In this document: piece after piece, positions 1-8,966 of the stretch
Position numbering within the stretch: the stretch's first letter is position 1
How the letters are laid out: each line of letters starts with the position of its first letter
NCBI GenBank assembly: GCA_016786665.1
Contig: JAEUVZ010000008.1
Span: 111,526 to 175,525, forward strand
Direction: 5' to 3'
Origin: Flavipsychrobacter sp.
GTDB taxonomy: Bacteria; Bacteroidota; Bacteroidia; Chitinophagales; Chitinophagaceae
DNA length: 64,000 nt
Program-made: the position numbers and the translations under genes
The notes under the pieces: model-generated
What the model was told of the DNA's origin: nothing
Database searches by the model: none
The model's input: only the letters and a program-made list of their open reading frames with translations

Positions 1-2877
1 CTAAAGCACGAGCCGGGGGATAACCGGGAGGTGGAACGCAGGTATGAGGCCCAGGTACTGAATAAACTGGAGAGCTACATCCCTTCCTCTGTACTGAACT
101 CTACCTCGGACAGTGCGCGCTATACTATCGTTGATTCCATACTGGCATTGATACTGGAACGTAACTACGTTTCCATTAGTGTGGGTAGCATAGATACCCT
201 GCTGGGTAGCGGCAACAAATTGAGAACCCTGCTGCATGATCACCCGAAAGACACTTCTGTGTTCCGGCAACTGAACGAGATGCCCGACCGGAAGAAAACA
301 ATGGAAGGCTACCTGGCAAGAAACAAAGCATCGCTGGCGGCGCTTAATCGCCTGCTGGCGGGTAATGTTGCCGGTGTAAAAGTATACTTAGGCAGTGCCA
401 TAGTGATACAAACGGACAGCGCAACCATGACGGTGGAGGAATACACACGAATTAACCCCGATACTCTGTCGCTGCTGGGAAAGACGACTTTTGCGCGGGC
501 TATGCTGGAAGAGCTGAACAGCATGGAGCCGGACACTACTAACCGGAAACTATACATATTGCATTGCCTGAAGCGAACGCTTGAGGAGGGGAATACGTGG
601 ATGGAGACCCGGATACACTATTATGATGTAATAGCTCAAAAACTGTTCAAAAACCTGAGCAAGGAAGCCCAGATGGCGCTGGTAAAGACTGCCAAGCCGG
701 GTAAGGGAGCCAGGGAGCCCGAAGGCTTGCCCGCGGTATCGATGGAAGAGGCGAGGAACGAGGCGATACTCCGGATAGAGGCCCAACAAAACCAACCGAC
801 CATGCAACTGGCCAATTTCAAAATGCCGACGCAGGCGGAGATGGTGGATGCATTGGCGACCTATATCGCTAATCGCTTTAAGCAGGAGGCTATCTTGTAT
901 ATGATAGACCAACTGAAGAGCAACCTGGCGGCAGATACCTTTACCACGGTGCTATTTCCTGAAACGAAACGATTGCTCTTCCGGCAAAGTGCTTTCACGA
1001 CACCGCACTTTGGGTCGGAGTGGCGCTACGCGATATCGAAAGATTACGCCTACATGGCCGACCACCTGATGGGGAGTGGTTACATAACTAATCGTATTAA
1101 TTCCCGCTCGTTCAGCTATATGCACGATGCCTGGCTGCTGGCACGCATGATAGAGAAGAAATACAGCTTTGTAGAGATAGTGCGTAACTATGCCACTATC
1201 GATGTTGACTCTATCAAGACGGCACCCATACAGAAGTTCCTGCAATGGTCGAATATTATTAATGAGCAGCTTTTCTCTGTAGTGAATCCGCAAGCTTTTG
1301 TGGAGGGAGACGGGAAGCCGGTTGCGAACTTGAGCGCGCAGTCGGACTATTGGATAGCTCCTACCAAGTTTATGGCTGAGATGACAGCTGAGCATCTCTC
1401 GCTGTTCCTGTCGATGGTGGGTGAGAAATATAAGATAGACATAAAGAACGACCTGGGCGTGAACTTAGGAAGCGCCCTGGACGTGCAGCGCAGGCGCCTG
1501 CCGGTTGTTCAGAAGTGGTTCTCTAAGAACCTCCTTATCCTTAACCGCTTCCAGAAGGGGCAGGGGAAGATGATGGAAGAACATACAGCTTCGGACCTCT
1601 TTAACGGGGCTACCTACTGGACATTTATGAACGATATTATCCGGTCTATGACCGATACCGGTGTACTGCGCAGCCTGCGCGGAGAAGATATTGCCGCTCT
1701 ATCGAACGTGGCAGACCTGAATGAAATATACAGTTCGTTCCAGGCTAAGAATTACTCTGCCGCAATTGGCCAACTGCTGGCAGTGACTGAACGCGTGTGC
1801 CAGGAAAGCAACGGTGATATGGTGGCACAGGGGCTGACAACGCCGGACGAAGACTACCTGGCACAACTGGAGCAAAAGTATGGCGTGCAGGCACTACGGG
1901 TGTATAGCTCCTATTTCCAGCCAACGACCAATGCGCATGACCTGGATAGCCTGAAGAAGGAATTTGAAAGCCGCGCCAAGAAGCTGGCTGCTATTGCGCC
2001 CGGCAAGAAGACGCAGTTGGATGAACTTACTGCCAGGTATGCATCTTATAAGTGGATAGATGAAGATGAGTATGAGGATATGACGAAGTATATGGAAGGC
2101 CTGAGAGCGGCAATGGCAACAGAAGGCACATCGGCACTGGCTGCGATGGATGGCCTGGTGCGCTATTACGACACTTCTATCCATGAGCTGATAGCGAAGA
2201 AGCGGACACGCCTGGCCGGGCATAATAGCTGCTTCTGTTCTTCGCTATCGCGGGCGAAGGGGTTTGCCGCACTGCTGAATGACGTGATGTTTGCCGGCAA
2301 CAATCCGCAGGCGCTGAGCCGTGTGCTGGAATCGCATGCCGCGCCACCTACCTCTTACAAAGTAAAAAGGTTTACCCGCGCCACCTGGGACGTAGGCGCC
2401 TACCTGGGAATGTATGCGGGAGGAGAGCTACTGCCCCAACAGAGGAACGCAGGTGACAGCATTAGGTTTGTATATGGCCTTACCGTGCCGCTGGGCATCA
2501 ACTATACCTGGGCTACTACTAAAAAGGCAACAGACGGCCAGGTAAAGAACCCGTATAGCCACAGACGGAAGGGGGTGCGTGAATACCGGGGCGTATCGCA
2601 CACACTGAGCCTGTCGGTAATAGATATAGCAGCGCCGGTGGCTTTCCGGCTCACAAATACGTATGACGGTGCGTTGCCGCGCGATGTAAAGTGGTCGCAA
2701 TTACTGTCGCCCGGTTTCCACTACCGGTACGGGTTCCGGAATTCGCCCTTCTGCTTTTCAACGGGTGTACAGTACACCCCCCAGCTTCGGAAAATGGATG
2801 CCCACACGCAGCTAAACGCGGTGCGGGCATACCTAGGCGTGGTGTTTGATATGCCTATGTTCTTTATCAGTAAATAA
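1..2877 (+). CDS. Large unknown protein with beta-rich C-terminus (5' end cut off)
   Basis: The frame is open from base 1, so the GTG at 31 is only the first possible start codon inside the window and the true start probably lies upstream. About 958 residues are visible. The first ~780 are mostly charged and look helical, with no recognised motif. From about residue 790 the character changes to alternating aromatic/polar strands (VGAYLGMYAGGELL, FHYRYGFRN, FCFSTGVQYTPQLR) ending in FFISK, which resembles a small outer-membrane or barrel-like domain. A cysteine pair (CFC) lies near the junction. I do not recognise the family. The downstream pcm gene is convergent, with only 5 bases between the stop codons. 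That this is a coding gene is certain; its function is unknown. Confidence 0.85.
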   Translation, partial: LKHEPGDNREVERRYEAQVLNKLESYIPSSVLNSTSDSARYTIVDSILALILERNYVSISVGSIDTLLGSGNKLRTLLHDHPKDTSVFRQLNEMPDRKKTMEGYLARNKASLAALNRLLAGNVAGVKVYLGSAIVIQTDSATMTVEEYTRINPDTLSLLGKTTFARAMLEELNSMEPDTTNRKLYILHCLKRTLEEGNTWMETRIHYYDVIAQKLFKNLSKEAQMALVKTAKPGKGAREPEGLPAVSMEEARNEAILRIEAQQNQPTMQLANFKMPTQAEMVDALATYIANRFKQEAILYMIDQLKSNLAADTFTTVLFPETKRLLFRQSAFTTPHFGSEWRYAISKDYAYMADHLMGSGYITNRINSRSFSYMHDAWLLARMIEKKYSFVEIVRNYATIDVDSIKTAPIQKFLQWSNIINEQLFSVVNPQAFVEGDGKPVANLSAQSDYWIAPTKFMAEMTAEHLSLFLSMVGEKYKIDIKNDLGVNLGSALDVQRRRLPVVQKWFSKNLLILNRFQKGQGKMMEEHTASDLFNGATYWTFMNDIIRSMTDTGVLRSLRGEDIAALSNVADLNEIYSSFQAKNYSAAIGQLLAVTERVCQESNGDMVAQGLTTPDEDYLAQLEQKYGVQALRVYSSYFQPTTNAHDLDSLKKEFESRAKKLAAIAPGKKTQLDELTARYASYKWIDEDEYEDMTKYMEGLRAAMATEGTSALAAMDGLVRYYDTSIHELIAKKRTRLAGHNSCFCSSLSRAKGFAALLNDVMFAGNNPQALSRVLESHAAPPTSYKVKRFTRATWDVGAYLGMYAGGELLPQQRNAGDSIRFVYGLTVPLGINYTWATTKKATDGQVKNPYSHRRKGVREYRGVSHTLSLSVIDIAAPVAFRLTNTYDGALPRDVKWSQLLSPGFHYRYGFRNSPFCFSTGVQYTPQLRKMDAHTQLNAVRAYLGVVFDMPMFFISK

Positions 2878-2882
2878 GGAGA

Positions 2883-3548
2883 TTATTTATTTCTGCCGGT
2901 GAGCATGGGGACAAAGGAGAAGTCGCCGAGTTCCTCCTCGTGTACGCTCCCGTCTTTATCTTTGGTGATGCGCATCATCTTCTGTCCCTCATCGTCTCCG
3001 ACGGGAATAACGGCGATACCTCCGGGTTTCAGCTGCTCTATCAACTTAGGCGGGATGTAAGGAGCCGCCGCAGTGACAATGACCTTATCGAAGGGGGCGA
3101 AAGAAGGAGCGCCTTCGTAGCCATCGCCATACATGCGTTTGATATTGGGGTACTTCTTAATGAAGAAGAACTCGCCTATGTAGTCGTATAGTTTTTTCTG
3201 TCGCTCAATGCTGTAAACTAGTGCGCCTAGCTCGGCTAAGACGCAAGCCTGGTAAGCGCTGCCCGTGCCTATTTCCAGTACCTTGTCGAACTTTTTTATT
3301 TCCAGTAACTGCGACTGGTAAGCCACGGTATAAGGCTGTGAAATTGTCTGGTCGGCAAGTATAGGGAACGCGCGGTCTTCGTAAGCCTGCCGTTCAAATG
3401 CGGGGTCTAGAAAAAAGTGCCGGGGAATGGCTTCTATTGCCGCCAGTACCTTTTCGTCCTTTATTCCTTTCTCCCGCAGTATGTCTACCAGCTGTTTGCG
3501 AAGCCCTTTATGGCGGTAATCATCCTGTCTTTCTACCTTGTGCAGCAT
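2883..3548 (-). CDS. pcm: Protein-L-isoaspartate O-methyltransferase
   Basis: Transfers a methyl group from S-adenosylmethionine to isoaspartyl residues of aged proteins, starting their repair; cytoplasmic. The 221-residue length is normal for the family. Visible landmarks are the family segment DQTISQPYTVA (about residues 67-77), the SAM-binding glycine motif VLEIGTGSAYQ (about 91-101), the acidic strand end YSIERQ, and VTAAAPYIPPKLIEQLKPGG near residue 160. The ATG at 3548 is preceded at only 3 nt by a TAACTTTGC promoter box, which suggests a leaderless transcript. The gene stands alone and converges on the large unknown gene to its left. Confidence 0.95.
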   Translation of the reverse strand: MLHKVERQDDYRHKGLRKQLVDILREKGIKDEKVLAAIEAIPRHFFLDPAFERQAYEDRAFPILADQTISQPYTVAYQSQLLEIKKFDKVLEIGTGSAYQACVLAELGALVYSIERQKKLYDYIGEFFFIKKYPNIKRMYGDGYEGAPSFAPFDKVIVTAAAPYIPPKLIEQLKPGGIAVIPVGDDEGQKMMRITKDKDGSVHEEELGDFSFVPMLTGRNK

Positions 3549-3551
3549 AGG

Positions 3552-3560
3552 GCAAAGTTA
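3552..3560 (-). promoter_or_regulatory. -7 promoter box TAACTTTGC of pcm
   Basis: Exact match to the Bacteroidota TAnnTTTG element followed by C. It ends 3 nt (CCT) before the pcm ATG, so transcription should begin at or next to the start codon. No clear TTG box is seen 19-21 nt upstream. Confidence 0.55.
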
Positions 3561-3630
3561 CAACGGGGCGGGGGCAAATAAAAGTTGCAATTCAGAAGAT
3601 GTCAACAGTAGCTAACGAAGAACATCGTTT

Positions 3631-4197
3631 TTAGAACTGGAATGCAAGACCAAATCCTCCTCCTCCATTGGGCATGGCCATTGGCTTGAAGCGAACGGAG
3701 ATATCGGGGGAAATGTCAAAGTTTTTCAAGTGGGCGAATACTACGGCATCCATCACCTGTAACATGTATCCCAGCGAGGTGATAAGCACGGTCATGTCCA
3801 GCCATTGTTTGTATTGGTCCTGCAACTGTTTCAGATCGGCAGAGCTGTATATTTCGGTGCTGATGGTATTGGGGTCGGTATCTATAGTGGCTATGTAGGC
3901 GGTGCGGTACCTGTTGTAGTTGCGGTAGTTGAAATTAATAAAGTACGCTGCGGCTCCCAGCCCGGCATATACTACGGGTACTTTCCAGTACTGCCGGTTG
4001 TACACCTGTCCTGAACCCGGGAGCAGGGCAGAGTAGAGGCCCGCTTTCTTGGGGTCGGGCTGAAAGGGCGTTTTCTTTTTCACCGTGTCCCCCGCTGAGC
4101 GTACCGAGTCGGCCGTAGCCTGTCCGTGCACGGTGTTGCCGGTAAGGATACTACCCGCCAGGATGAACAAGAAAAAAGAAAGTTTCAGCGCCCTCAT
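3631..4197 (-). CDS. DUF5683 family membrane-associated protein
   Basis: The chosen start (ATG at 4197) gives 188 residues beginning MRALKLSFFLFILAGSILTG, a clear signal peptide or first membrane helix; the longer frame to 4266 adds only unlikely sequence. The family core is visible: KKAGLYSALLPGSGQVYN, then a tyrosine-rich segment (NFNYRNYNRYRTAY) and hydrophobic helices (VPVVYAGLGAAAYFINF; MTVLITSLGYMLQVMDAVVFA). DUF5683 proteins are common in Bacteroidota envelopes and have no assigned activity. A TACCTTTGC box lies at 4206-4214. Domain assignment is likely; the role is unknown. Confidence 0.85.
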   Translation of the reverse strand: MRALKLSFFLFILAGSILTGNTVHGQATADSVRSAGDTVKKKTPFQPDPKKAGLYSALLPGSGQVYNRQYWKVPVVYAGLGAAAYFINFNYRNYNRYRTAYIATIDTDPNTISTEIYSSADLKQLQDQYKQWLDMTVLITSLGYMLQVMDAVVFAHLKNFDISPDISVRFKPMAMPNGGGGFGLAFQF

Positions 4198-4205
4198 ACT
4201 TGCGC

Positions 4206-4214
4206 GCAAAGGTA
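4206..4214 (-). promoter_or_regulatory. -7 promoter box TACCTTTGC of the DUF5683 gene
   Basis: TAnnTTTGC match on the minus strand, ending 8 nt before the chosen ATG at 4197. It supports that start over the longer frame, whose first codon would lie upstream of the box. Confidence 0.5.
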
Positions 4215-4260
4215 CTATAAATGCGGGAGAATGGAAGACAGGCTGACAGCTATGCCCAGT

Positions 4261-4295
4261 AAACATAAAGCCGGCGTATAGCCGGCTTTATGTTT
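4261..4295 (-). terminator. Strong hairpin terminator after the processing protease
   Basis: Perfect 15-bp stem (4261-4275 with 4281-4295) around a GTATA loop, located 19 bases beyond the stop of the minus-strand protease gene. The A/T-rich outer stem supplies the U-rich side. It also separates that gene from DUF5683, whose promoter lies just beyond. Confidence 0.75.
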
Positions 4296-4313
4296 TGGTA
4301 TCCAGTTTATAAT

Positions 4314-6518
4314 TTATCTCATACCCGTGCCCATATTGAGCCTGGCTGCGGGTTTGGCCATGTCGTGTATGATGTTCACTGTTTCTGAAAGATAAATATC
4401 ATTCTTCCGCAGCTTCATGAAGTCCTCATTTTTACGTATGGTCACGGAGTCTTTATTAATGACGGCCAGATCTTCCGCAGGGTTGGTAAATACCAATGGT
4501 ATGATATTCTTCTCTTCCGCTTCTATTTTTTTAGAAAGAGCGTTCGCTTCTTCCAGTTCCTTGCGGTACTCCGCCTCGTTGAGCGAATACACTTTGTCGT
4601 CTTCCTGCTTTTTTACCCGTTGGGCGCTTTGCTCTATCAGCATGAAGTTGGGGTTCGTGTTCATGCGTTTCTGGCTGGCGGCGAGCAGGCTACCGGTATT
4701 CACCGGGTTGTTCCACAGCTTGTACGGTTGTGCCGGTATGGTATCCCAAGGCAGTGCTGCTTTATCGCGACGCTCTCCAATGTCAATGTATTTGTACACA
4801 TCGGGGAAGGTGATATCCGGCACTACTCCTTTTAACTGAGTAGAGCCACCGCTGATGCGGTAGAATTTCTGCATGGTTATTTTCAGCGCACCAATCAGTG
4901 AGTTGCTGTTGCCCGCATCGGGAGACGTAGCCAGCAAGTCGCGATAGGTAACGGCATCTATCATATCATCTAGCGGCACTACCTTCTGTACGGTGCCTTT
5001 ACCATAGGTAGTAGCGCCCACTATTACAGCACGCTTATAGTCCTGCATAGCTGCCGCCATAATTTCAGAGGCGGAGGCGCTGCTATTGTTCACCATGATA
5101 GCCAATGGGCCATCGTACAGTACACCTTTGGTGAGGTGATTGCGGTCTTTGTACACGCTGGCTCCTATGCCGCTGGTTTTTACCTGCACCATAGGCCCTT
5201 CGTCTATGAAGAGGCCGGCCATTTCCACTACATCCTGCAGGGAGCCACCACCATTGTAGCGAAGGTCGAGAATGATACCTTTCACCCCGGCGGCTTTCAG
5301 CTTCTGCACTTCAATGGCGACATCCTGTGCACAACTGCGTCCGTTGTTGATGCCTTCGAAATCGGCATAGAACGAGGGCAGGTAGATATAGCCTACCGGA
5401 CCTTCCTTATCGTTAATAATCAGCGATTTCGCAAAAGTTTCCTGTTGTTCTACCTTGTCGCGGACGATAGGAATAACTTTTATGCTGCCGTCCGGTTTCT
5501 TTACCGTGAGGCGAACTTCCGTTCCTTTCCTGCCTTTTATCTTGCTAATGACTTCGTCTATTTCCATACCCTGTATGTCTACAGGTTCTTCCGCTCCCTG
5601 GCCTACTTTCAGTATCAGGTCGTTGGCTTTCAGATCGCCCTGCTTTTGCGCGGGTGTACCAGGCAGTACTTCCACTATGCGAACACCTTCGTCTTCTTCC
5701 TTCAGTTGGGCGCCGATACCAAAGAACGCGCCGGACATAGACTCATTAAAGCGTTTCTTTACTTCCGGGGCCAGGTAGTCGGTATGTGGGTCTTCGGTAC
5801 CGGTGATGGCGTTCATGAAAACAGAAAAGCGCATATCGTCTTTCATGTTGTTCAGCTTCTTGAAGTAGCGGTCGTGCATTTTGGTCACACTCTGGCGGGC
5901 TTCCGCTTCCAGTTCCTGGTCTGTTTTCTTCTTTTTGTCTTTATCGGTTACGGCTTTCTTTTCACCATCCAGCCCTTCGCCTTCCTGGGCCTTTTTCAGT
6001 TCCACATATTTCTGGAGTACTTTCAGTTTCAGTATCTTTCTCCAGCGTTCTTTCAATTCGGCCTCGTTGGCTGCATACTGTAGCTTTTCGGGGTCCATCT
6101 GTATTTCTTCCTTGCTGGTGAACTCAAAGGGCTTATCCAGCAGTTCCTTATAGAAACCTTCAGTCAGTTTTATTTGCTTGGCAAACAAGTCGAAGGCCTT
6201 GTGGTAAAATGCGAGGTCTCCGGTTTTAATTTCGTCGTCTATCTTAAACTGGTACTCATTGAGCTGGGCCATTTCCTTTTGTGTAAAGAAACGCTTGTCG
6301 TAGTCCAGTTGCTCCATAACGGAGTGAAAGACCTTGGCTGAAAAGGAGTCGTTGATGTCGCGTGGCGCATAGTGCTCGTCCTTGATTTTTTTCATTACTA
6401 TCTCCAGGGCTACGCGCTCTTTTTTGTCCACCCCACTATCATCGCCGGTATACTTAAAGGAGAAGAAGGCAGCCAGCCCACCCAGTATCAGCAATGGTAT
6501 CAAAATTTTATTCTTCAT
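4314..6518 (-). CDS. prc: C-terminal processing (tail-specific) protease, S41A family
   Basis: A periplasmic serine protease that degrades or trims proteins from the C-terminus. The start at 6518 (MKNKILIPLLILGGLAAFF) gives 734 residues with an N-terminal membrane anchor or signal; a start at 6530 adds four residues. Domain order matches Prc: a long helical N-terminal region, a PDZ domain (about residues 235-325, GAFFGIGAQLKEEDEGVRIVEVLPGTPAQ), then the S41 core with ILDLRYNGGGSL, nucleophile segment NNSSASASEIMAA and the catalytic lysine in TYGKGTVQ. A lysine-rich stretch (KDKKKKTDQELE) near residue 200 and a C-terminal DUF3340-like tail are also seen. The Ser-Lys dyad appears intact. Single-gene unit with its own promoter and terminator. 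Confidence 0.95.
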   Translation of the reverse strand: MKNKILIPLLILGGLAAFFSFKYTGDDSGVDKKERVALEIVMKKIKDEHYAPRDINDSFSAKVFHSVMEQLDYDKRFFTQKEMAQLNEYQFKIDDEIKTGDLAFYHKAFDLFAKQIKLTEGFYKELLDKPFEFTSKEEIQMDPEKLQYAANEAELKERWRKILKLKVLQKYVELKKAQEGEGLDGEKKAVTDKDKKKKTDQELEAEARQSVTKMHDRYFKKLNNMKDDMRFSVFMNAITGTEDPHTDYLAPEVKKRFNESMSGAFFGIGAQLKEEDEGVRIVEVLPGTPAQKQGDLKANDLILKVGQGAEEPVDIQGMEIDEVISKIKGRKGTEVRLTVKKPDGSIKVIPIVRDKVEQQETFAKSLIINDKEGPVGYIYLPSFYADFEGINNGRSCAQDVAIEVQKLKAAGVKGIILDLRYNGGGSLQDVVEMAGLFIDEGPMVQVKTSGIGASVYKDRNHLTKGVLYDGPLAIMVNNSSASASEIMAAAMQDYKRAVIVGATTYGKGTVQKVVPLDDMIDAVTYRDLLATSPDAGNSNSLIGALKITMQKFYRISGGSTQLKGVVPDITFPDVYKYIDIGERRDKAALPWDTIPAQPYKLWNNPVNTGSLLAASQKRMNTNPNFMLIEQSAQRVKKQEDDKVYSLNEAEYRKELEEANALSKKIEAEEKNIIPLVFTNPAEDLAVINKDSVTIRKNEDFMKLRKNDIYLSETVNIIHDMAKPAARLNMGTGMR

Positions 6519-6559
6519 GAATTGCAACATATTCGTTCCTCGTGATTATTTAAGCCTAA

Positions 6560-6567
6560 CAAATGTA
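6560..6567 (-). promoter_or_regulatory. -7 promoter box TACATTTG of prc
   Basis: Exact TAnnTTTG on the minus strand, about 30-40 nt before the two candidate ATGs of the protease gene. No convincing -33 TTG at the expected spacing. Confidence 0.5.
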
Positions 6568-6647
6568 ATTTATTTACTGTTAAGAAAACGATAATCAAAA
6601 AGCAAGCCACAGGTTAGTTAGAGGGGGATTTTTCAGCTGCGAAAGTG

Positions 6648-6656
6648 TTAAATTGC
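6648..6656 (+). promoter_or_regulatory. Near-consensus -7 box (TTAAATTGC) of lipB
   Basis: Matches TAnnTTTGC at seven of nine positions and ends 4 nt before the lipB GTG. The placement is the same as at other close-set boxes in this window, which is the main reason to list it. Confidence 0.35.
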
Positions 6657-6660
6657 AGCC

Positions 6661-7440
6661 GTGAACCAGAGTGAAAAGCAAGTGTATTACCACGACCTCG
6701 GAGTGGTAGAGTATGGCCAGGCCTGGCAGATGCAGGACGTGTTCATGCAGGAGAACCTGTCCCTGAAGTCTCAGTGGTACAGTTCGGGTGCGTTGCAGCG
6801 CCCGGAAACGCTTAATACCGCAAATTACCTGCTGCTCTGCGAGCACCCCCATGTCTACACGCTGGGCAAGAGCGGCCATATGGAGAACCTGCTGGTGAAT
6901 GACCACCGGCTGAAAGAACTGAACGTATCGTTCTATAAAACCAACCGGGGCGGTGATATTACGTATCATGGTAAGGGGCAGATAGTAGGTTACCCGATAC
7001 TGGACCTGGAACAGTTTTTTACGGACCTGGGTAGATATATGCGTTGCCTGGAAGAAGTAATTATTCGTGTAATAGGCCATTATGGCATAGCGGGCGGCAG
7101 GCTGGAAGGTTCTACAGGCGTGTGGCTGGATGTAGGTACCCCCCGTGCCCGGAAGATATGCGCGATGGGAGTACGCAGCAGCCGTTGGGTTACGATGCAC
7201 GGCTTTGCGCTGAATGTGAATACCGACCTGAAGTACTTTGACTATATAGTGCCCTGTGGCATCACGGATAAAAGCGTCACTTCCGTGCAGAAGGAGCTGG
7301 GCCGCGAAGTAGACGAGGCGGAAGTGAAGCGGCTGATATTAAATGAATTTAGCAATGTGTTTGAGAGTGAACTGGCGCCCCTGCCGGCAGCAGGCCAGGA
7401 AAAGCTAAAGGAGGCACATGAAAAGCAACATAACGTATAA
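6661..7440 (+). CDS. lipB: Octanoyl-[acyl-carrier-protein] transferase (lipoate biosynthesis)
   Basis: Moves octanoate from acyl carrier protein to the lipoyl domains of 2-oxoacid dehydrogenases and GcvH, the first step of lipoate assembly. 259 residues from a GTG start. Diagnostic segments are LLCEHPHVYTLGKSG (about 60-74), NRGGDITYHGKGQIVGYPIL (about 97-116), the lysine in KICAMGVRSSRWVTMHGFAL, and the catalytic cysteine in IVPCGI. The only other lipoate-related gene in the window is lpdA near 12 kb. Its last 23 bases overlap the next gene in another frame, implying co-transcription. Confidence 0.95.
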   Translation: MNQSEKQVYYHDLGVVEYGQAWQMQDVFMQENLSLKSQWYSSGALQRPETLNTANYLLLCEHPHVYTLGKSGHMENLLVNDHRLKELNVSFYKTNRGGDITYHGKGQIVGYPILDLEQFFTDLGRYMRCLEEVIIRVIGHYGIAGGRLEGSTGVWLDVGTPRARKICAMGVRSSRWVTMHGFALNVNTDLKYFDYIVPCGITDKSVTSVQKELGREVDEAEVKRLILNEFSNVFESELAPLPAAGQEKLKEAHEKQHNV

Positions 7441-8035
7441 ATGGGGGCAGGATACCTTGCTGATAGAACTGGGAAACCGGACCAGCCAGCGTATACAGGT
7501 ACTTTTCTGGGGAGAGTTCCTGTTTACCACGGGTATGGCTACTATATTGCTGCTTCAGGCACTGCCGTTGGTTAGCTTTGCGGCTACCGCAACAGGAGTA
7601 GGGGCTGCTGCCCTGTATGCACTGGCCGCTTACCGCTTCCTGGCCAGAATGTTTGCCCGGGAGAGCATCCTGTTATCAGTTACTGATATATCATTAATAA
7701 AGAAAACACCGTTCGGGTCGCGGGTGCGGTCGTATAAATGGGGCTCCATCAGCCCGCTATTTTACTGGGGCGTCCCGCAAAAGACCGATCATCCGATGAA
7801 AGGCCAGTCGTTCGACTACTTTGGCTTTGACACCCACGAGCACTTGATACAGCAACTGCACAACGAGGGCAACCTGTACTTTAACCACGACTGCGAAGCC
7901 ATCCATTTTGCGGCCGGTGTGTACTCGTGGAACGCCGAAGAGATGGTATCGATGATGAAGCTCTTTGCCGGCGACAATCTCCGGCTGGGCCCTGAACTGA
8001 CCCACATTATTAAGAACCAGGAAATAGATAGTTAG
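7418..8035 (+). CDS. Unknown two-helix membrane protein, overlaps lipB
   Basis: 205 residues. The ATG lies inside the lipB 3' end (23-bp overlap) and has a GGAGG-like sequence just upstream, unusual for this window and suitable for translational coupling. Two adjacent hydrophobic helices are visible (about residues 27-50, LFWGEFLFTTGMATILLLQALPLV, and 52-72), followed by a soluble C-terminal half with alternating aromatic residues that may fold as a PH-like or beta domain (SPLFYWGVPQKTDHP, SFDYFGFDTHEH). I do not recognise the family. The overlap with lipB says it is expressed with it but not that it acts in lipoate synthesis. Confidence 0.8.
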   Translation: MKSNITYKWGQDTLLIELGNRTSQRIQVLFWGEFLFTTGMATILLLQALPLVSFAATATGVGAAALYALAAYRFLARMFARESILLSVTDISLIKKTPFGSRVRSYKWGSISPLFYWGVPQKTDHPMKGQSFDYFGFDTHEHLIQQLHNEGNLYFNHDCEAIHFAAGVYSWNAEEMVSMMKLFAGDNLRLGPELTHIIKNQEIDS

Positions 8036-8049
8036 CAGGCCCCGGTTGG

Positions 8050-8805
8050 CTAATAGATAGTAATATAGCCGGTCTCCAGCGTAGTGTTGTTGCGCTTTAG
8101 TACAAATTTGTACATCCCTTTCCGCTGAAAGTTCCTTTTGTCTATAATAGCGGGTGAAGCCATTACACGCGGCACCTCCAGCACCTGCTTCTCATTTTGG
8201 TCGAAAAAGCGTACACTGTAGCGCTGGCTGGTGATATCCGGCAATTCCACATTTACGTGGCCGGTAAGGGGATTGGTAAATATGTATTGCGACTTTACAT
8301 AGCTAAACCCATAAGGGTCGTTATCGGTAGTGCTGATGTAGGTCACTTTGTTCATAATATCTTTCAAGGGGTTGCCGGGGTCTTTATCGGAAATGAACCG
8401 CTGCAGCGAGTCGTTGGGGGGCAGTTGCAACCCCTGTGTGAGGAGCACGTTGCTGTCTACATTAATGCGTATCCGGTTGCTGTACCAGGTAAGGTCGCTA
8501 TTGAAAATGATATAAAGCCGGTAGTAGTTCTTGCCGGGTAGCGGGTGCCCGTCTATGTATGCCTGTACGCCCTGCTTCAGGTTGCGCACATAGCCCACCG
8601 TCACGTAATTGAAAATACTGTCATCGGAGCGCTGCACACTAATGGACTTGATGCCGTCGTACTGGCAATTCCAGGTAAGGAATACAATACCCTGCTGCGT
8701 GCCGAGGTTCATATCGGGCAGCAACGGTGGCTGTGCATGCGTACTGGATGTAAAAAAGAAAGAAAATATAATAATTCCCAAAAGGGAAAGATATCTCAAA
8801 AACAT
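8050..8805 (-). CDS. Secreted protein with fibronectin type III-like fold
   Basis: 251 residues with a clear signal peptide (LLGIIIFSFFFTSSTHAQ, cleavage expected after HAQ near residue 25). The following ~90 residues resemble a fibronectin type III module (VFLTWNCQYDGIKSISVQRS ... KNYYRLYIIF). The C-terminal ~60 residues (NVELPDITSQRYSVRFFD ... GMYKFVLKRN) look like a second beta sandwich, in outline similar to T9SS type A tails but lacking their usual NPF-type start, so I do not call it one. Function unknown. Start chosen at 8805 because a TAGGTTTGC box ends 4 nt upstream. Confidence 0.8.
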   Translation of the reverse strand: MFLRYLSLLGIIIFSFFFTSSTHAQPPLLPDMNLGTQQGIVFLTWNCQYDGIKSISVQRSDDSIFNYVTVGYVRNLKQGVQAYIDGHPLPGKNYYRLYIIFNSDLTWYSNRIRINVDSNVLLTQGLQLPPNDSLQRFISDKDPGNPLKDIMNKVTYISTTDNDPYGFSYVKSQYIFTNPLTGHVNVELPDITSQRYSVRFFDQNEKQVLEVPRVMASPAIIDKRNFQRKGMYKFVLKRNNTTLETGYITIY

Positions 8806-8809
8806 GGTC

Positions 8810-8818
8810 GCAAACCTA
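8810..8818 (-). promoter_or_regulatory. -7 box TAGGTTTGC of the FN3-like secreted protein
   Basis: Exact TAnnTTTGC on the minus strand ending 4 nt before the ATG at 8805, so the transcript is predicted to start at or within a base or two of the start codon. Confidence 0.5.
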
Positions 8819-8841
8819 CTGAAAAAACATCAATAACGGGT

Positions 8842-8866
8842 TCCCTCCGGGAGGGGTATGGGGAGA
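8842..8866. repeat. REP-like CCCTCC/GGAGGG palindrome
   Basis: A short G/C palindrome (CCCTC, CGG, GAGGG) followed by GTATGGGGAGA between divergent genes. Its layout resembles dispersed intergenic palindromes of other Bacteroidota. A related hairpin occurs at 13521-13550. A genome-wide count would be needed to call it a true repeat family. Confidence 0.35.
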
Positions 8867-8966
8867 GTTTAACACCAAATTGGGGGGACTTATGCACAAG
8901 GGGAGACATGTGTTTGAAGTTTACACAAATTTGCCCTAGTTTGGTAGCATATTCATCTATAATAAT

